From contig NZ_WNKW01000001.1 in the NCBI RefSeq assembly GCF_009720775.1, forward strand, positions 620,001 through 684,000: a DNA stretch of 64,000 bases, read 5' to 3'. The notes beneath the pieces are model-generated. The model did not search any database. It saw only the letters and a list, made by a program, of their open reading frames with translations, and had not been told where the DNA came from. Positions 61,792 to 64,000 of the stretch are shown piece by piece (the stretch's first letter is position 1; each line of letters begins with the position of its first letter). The translations under genes were made by a program, and so were the position numbers. Origin of the DNA: Pseudoduganella danionis (GTDB taxonomy: Bacteria > Pseudomonadota > Gammaproteobacteria > Burkholderiales > Burkholderiaceae_D).

Positions 61792-64000
61792 TTAGTGGCT
61801 GCTGGCGGCAGGAGTAGGATGGGTGGGATGGGCAGAACTGGCGGGATATAGCCAGCGCAAGGGGCGCTCGACCCGCGCCGCCCAGGAACGTTCGTTATGG
61901 ATGGCTGCATCAGCAGCATAGAATTCCAACTCCGTGTGTGCGCGATAGCCTTGTGCCAGCAAGGCGTCGCGCATTTTTTCTGTGTCTTCCAGACCATCGC
62001 TGCTGGTGCCGGCATCGAGGTAGAAGCGCACGGGCAAGTGAGCCGGCGGCTGGCGTACCAGCGCCTGCTGGTTCCACCAGAATGAGCCGGACAAGCTGGC
62101 TGCCATGGAAAACACCTCGGGACGGCGCTGGGCCATATACACCGAAGCGATGCCGCCCAGCGAAGAACCCATGATGGCCGTATGCTCGCGTTCGGGGCGG
62201 GTACGCAGGTGGGCATCGACCCACGGCTTTACGGTATCGGCAACAAAGGCCAGATAGGCATCGAGCTTGCCGCCGCCATGCTGTGGGTCGCAGCAGGGCG
62301 TGTACTCGGCGATGCGGTCAGCATTGTTATCGATACCGACGATGATCACGGGCGCCACCTCGCCGCTGGCGATCAGGCGGTCCATCACGCTGGCCATTTC
62401 CCATGCCGCACCGTAGGCCGCGCTGGCCGCATCGAACAGGTTCTGGCCGTCGTGCATGTACAGCACGGGATAGCGCTGCGCCGTAGCGCGTTCATAGCCG
62501 GGCGGCAGATAGATGCGTAGCTGGCGCTGGTTGCCTAGCTGGGGCGAAGCGATAGGCGCCGTGATCTGTACACTGCCTCGCGGCGGCAGCGCCGGCAACT
62601 GGGCTGATGTTGCCGCTGCTGCCGTTCTGCTCACCGTAGCGCTCTGGCCCGATGGCGTCACGGCAGCCGCAGCGCCGCTGTTTGTGGCGCGGCCCGTGCC
62701 GGGCGTGGCCGCAGCGGCCAGCGGCAGCAGGCGCAAGCCGTACAGATCGAAGCGGTTGGATGGCCCTTGTACGCCGCCCGCATCGGCATAGCTGCTATTA
62801 CTTTGCAGGTAGCTCATGTTGTAAAAATCGCTGAGCTGCATGCGGTAGCTGCCGGCTTGCAGTTGCGCCGTCAATGGCGTGGACCAGCTCACGGCGGCAT
62901 TGTGCGGCAGTTGCACCACACCTTGCGCCACGACGCGGCCGGCGTCATCGCTGAGCGTCATCCATTTGACGCCGCCGCTGATGCCCAGATTGATCTGGTG
63001 CGCCGCGTTGCGGTATTTCAGTTGCACGGCATAGCGGCCCGTCCGTTCTACCCGCAGCGCGCTGACGCTCAGCGTGTCGCTGCTGGCGCCCCAGTTGGCG
63101 ATGCGGCCTTGTTCGGCGCTGATGCTGGACTGGAAGCGCGCATCATCGGCGGCGATTTCCAGCCCGCTGTGCAGGCAGACAGGCGGGGTGTGGTGGCTGC
63201 GCTGGCCGCTGGCCTGATGCACGGCTTCCATGCTGTAGCACAGATTGTCGGCTGCGCCTTTGCCCAGCAGCGGGGCACGGCGGTCGGCCCAGCTGCTGCT
63301 GGTGAGGCCTTGCACGGCCAGCCGGCCATTGCGGTAGACGTTGTAGCGCACGCCCTGCTGCGGCGCGCTGAAGTTCAGCGTAGGGAAGCCGAAGCTGCCC
63401 CGTGCCAGCGCTACCTGCTGCGGTTCGGCCGGTGCTGTCACGGCGCTGTCCTGTGCCAGCGGCGCAGCGTGCACGCGCTGAATTTTTTGCTGGCCGGCCT
63501 GCAGTGCGCCCAGCGTGATGACGATGTGGTTGTCGTCGGCCAGTGCGGCCCAGTCTATGCTGGCGCTGGCCGGCTGGCCATTCAGGCTGATGCTGGCCAC
63601 ACTGTAATAGCCTTCACTCTGGCTGGCAGCGGGCAGGCGCAGCGTGACCTGCAGCTGCTTGCCGCGCAAGTCCAGATGGCGCAGGCTGATGCTGTCGCTG
63701 CCGGCAAACTGTTCGCGCCGCAGCCGTGCCGTCACGAAGGGCTGTAGCGCGATGCCGTGCTGGGTAGTCTGTACGCCGAACACATTGCCGACCACCATGC
63801 CCAGATAGGCGCCCACCGACCAGAGTTGACGGCGCGAATTGATCACGGGGCCGCTGAGGTCTTTGCCATCGCGCTGGTCCTTGAGCATGGGCAGGCCGCT
63901 CAGCCATTCCATGTTTTCCATATTCGACAGATTGGTGGCGGCGCCGCGCATCAGGGTCTGGTAGGCGGCATCGGCCACGGCGCCATTGCCGGCCATGGCG
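61792..64000 (-). CDS. Glycosidase-like/carbohydrate-binding/esterase fusion (5' truncated by window edge)
   Basis: The frame runs off the right edge, so the N-terminal part is missing; 736 residues are visible. The first 120 look like the end of an (alpha/alpha)6 six-hairpin glycosidase (SRRQLWSVGAYLGMVVGNVFG), followed by a beta-rich part. A CBM6/CBM35-like domain comes next (LRVERTGRYAVQLKYRN, GSYRMQLSDFYNMSYLQ). A Ser/Ala/Thr-rich linker leads to a C-terminal putative esterase of the Fes/IroE or FrmB type (RIYLPPGYERATAQRYPVLY, nucleophile Ser in GSSLGGIAS, and a late His in AIHNERSW). This could deacylate and trim one decorated polysaccharide. The domain order is unusual, and the GH family is not assigned because its catalytic part lies outside the window. 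Confidence 0.65.
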   Translation of the reverse strand, partial: AMAGNGAVADAAYQTLMRGAATNLSNMENMEWLSGLPMLKDQRDGKDLSGPVINSRRQLWSVGAYLGMVVGNVFGVQTTQHGIALQPFVTARLRREQFAGSDSISLRHLDLRGKQLQVTLRLPAASQSEGYYSVASISLNGQPASASIDWAALADDNHIVITLGALQAGQQKIQRVHAAPLAQDSAVTAPAEPQQVALARGSFGFPTLNFSAPQQGVRYNVYRNGRLAVQGLTSSSWADRRAPLLGKGAADNLCYSMEAVHQASGQRSHHTPPVCLHSGLEIAADDARFQSSISAEQGRIANWGASSDTLSVSALRVERTGRYAVQLKYRNAAHQINLGISGGVKWMTLSDDAGRVVAQGVVQLPHNAAVSWSTPLTAQLQAGSYRMQLSDFYNMSYLQSNSSYADAGGVQGPSNRFDLYGLRLLPLAAAATPGTGRATNSGAAAAVTPSGQSATVSRTAAAATSAQLPALPPRGSVQITAPIASPQLGNQRQLRIYLPPGYERATAQRYPVLYMHDGQNLFDAASAAYGAAWEMASVMDRLIASGEVAPVIIVGIDNNADRIAEYTPCCDPQHGGGKLDAYLAFVADTVKPWVDAHLRTRPEREHTAIMGSSLGGIASVYMAQRRPEVFSMAASLSGSFWWNQQALVRQPPAHLPVRFYLDAGTSSDGLEDTEKMRDALLAQGYRAHTELEFYAADAAIHNERSWAARVERPLRWLYPASSAHPTHPTPAASSH

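Noticed and set aside
1-64000. Search for CRISPR arrays, tRNA genes, insertion sequences and prophage genes
   Set aside because: No regularly spaced direct repeats, cloverleaf-like segments, transposase motifs or integrase genes were seen by eye; a covariance-model search could still find small RNAs.

Overview
The window is a GC-rich bacterial chromosome segment with tightly packed genes. A phasin, a DUF2164 protein, a two-Cys OhrR, an orphan LivK-type binding protein and many GGDEF, HD-GYP and hybrid-kinase proteins suggest a betaproteobacterium of the Oxalobacteraceae (Massilia, Duganella or Janthinobacterium type). That assignment is inference from gene content, because no rRNA or other marker gene is present. 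I saw no tRNA, rRNA, insertion sequence, prophage or CRISPR array.

Positions 1-19595 are a glycan-utilisation locus whose enzyme set fits high-mannose (N-glycan type) oligosaccharides. It contains a truncated tryptophan-halogenase-like gene coupled to a periplasmic GH2 beta-mannosidase. Next come a LacI regulator, an AGE-family (mannose isomerase-like) enzyme, a PfkB fructokinase, a GH47 alpha-mannosidase, a GH92 alpha-mannosidase, a FucP/GlcP-type MFS sugar permease and a CBM9-like protein. A second, paralogous LacI heads a multi-domain GH92 and a GH97 alpha-glucosidase. Inferred flow: periplasmic trimming by GH47, GH92, GH97 and GH2, uptake of mannose by the permease, isomerisation to fructose and phosphorylation to fructose 6-phosphate. 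Each LacI gene is preceded by an operator-promoter-operator arrangement sharing a GTTTAGTAAA-like element, so the two transcription units are probably co-regulated.

Positions 19596-32236 are mostly signalling. A 22-bp perfect palindrome precedes an operon of an exported amidohydrolase-CIA30 fusion and a DesK/DesR-like two-component pair. A YoaK-type membrane protein, a reg_prop sensor with a degenerate GGDEF domain, a large hybrid histidine kinase and an HD-GYP response regulator follow.

Positions 32260-43278 carry an orphan LivK-type binding protein, a GT9 glycosyltransferase, a GyrI-like protein and a complete TetR-controlled tripartite RND efflux operon (tetR, outer-membrane lipoprotein, adaptor, pump). 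An OhrR-type regulator and a 2OG-Fe dioxygenase follow. Positions 43428-50896 hold a second HD-GYP regulator paired with a CHASE histidine kinase, a PhyH dioxygenase plus sugar-phosphate-isomerase-like operon divergent from a LysR gene, an M29-like protein and an unrecognised conserved-looking protein with a strong terminator.

Positions 50950-64000 contain a TPR-GGDEF diguanylate cyclase, a heterodimeric MdlAB-type ABC exporter, a phasin, DUF2164, a CodA-like deaminase, a GNAT acetyltransferase, a chemoreceptor and, cut by the right edge, a large protein combining a glycosidase-like region, a carbohydrate-binding-like region and a C-terminal esterase.
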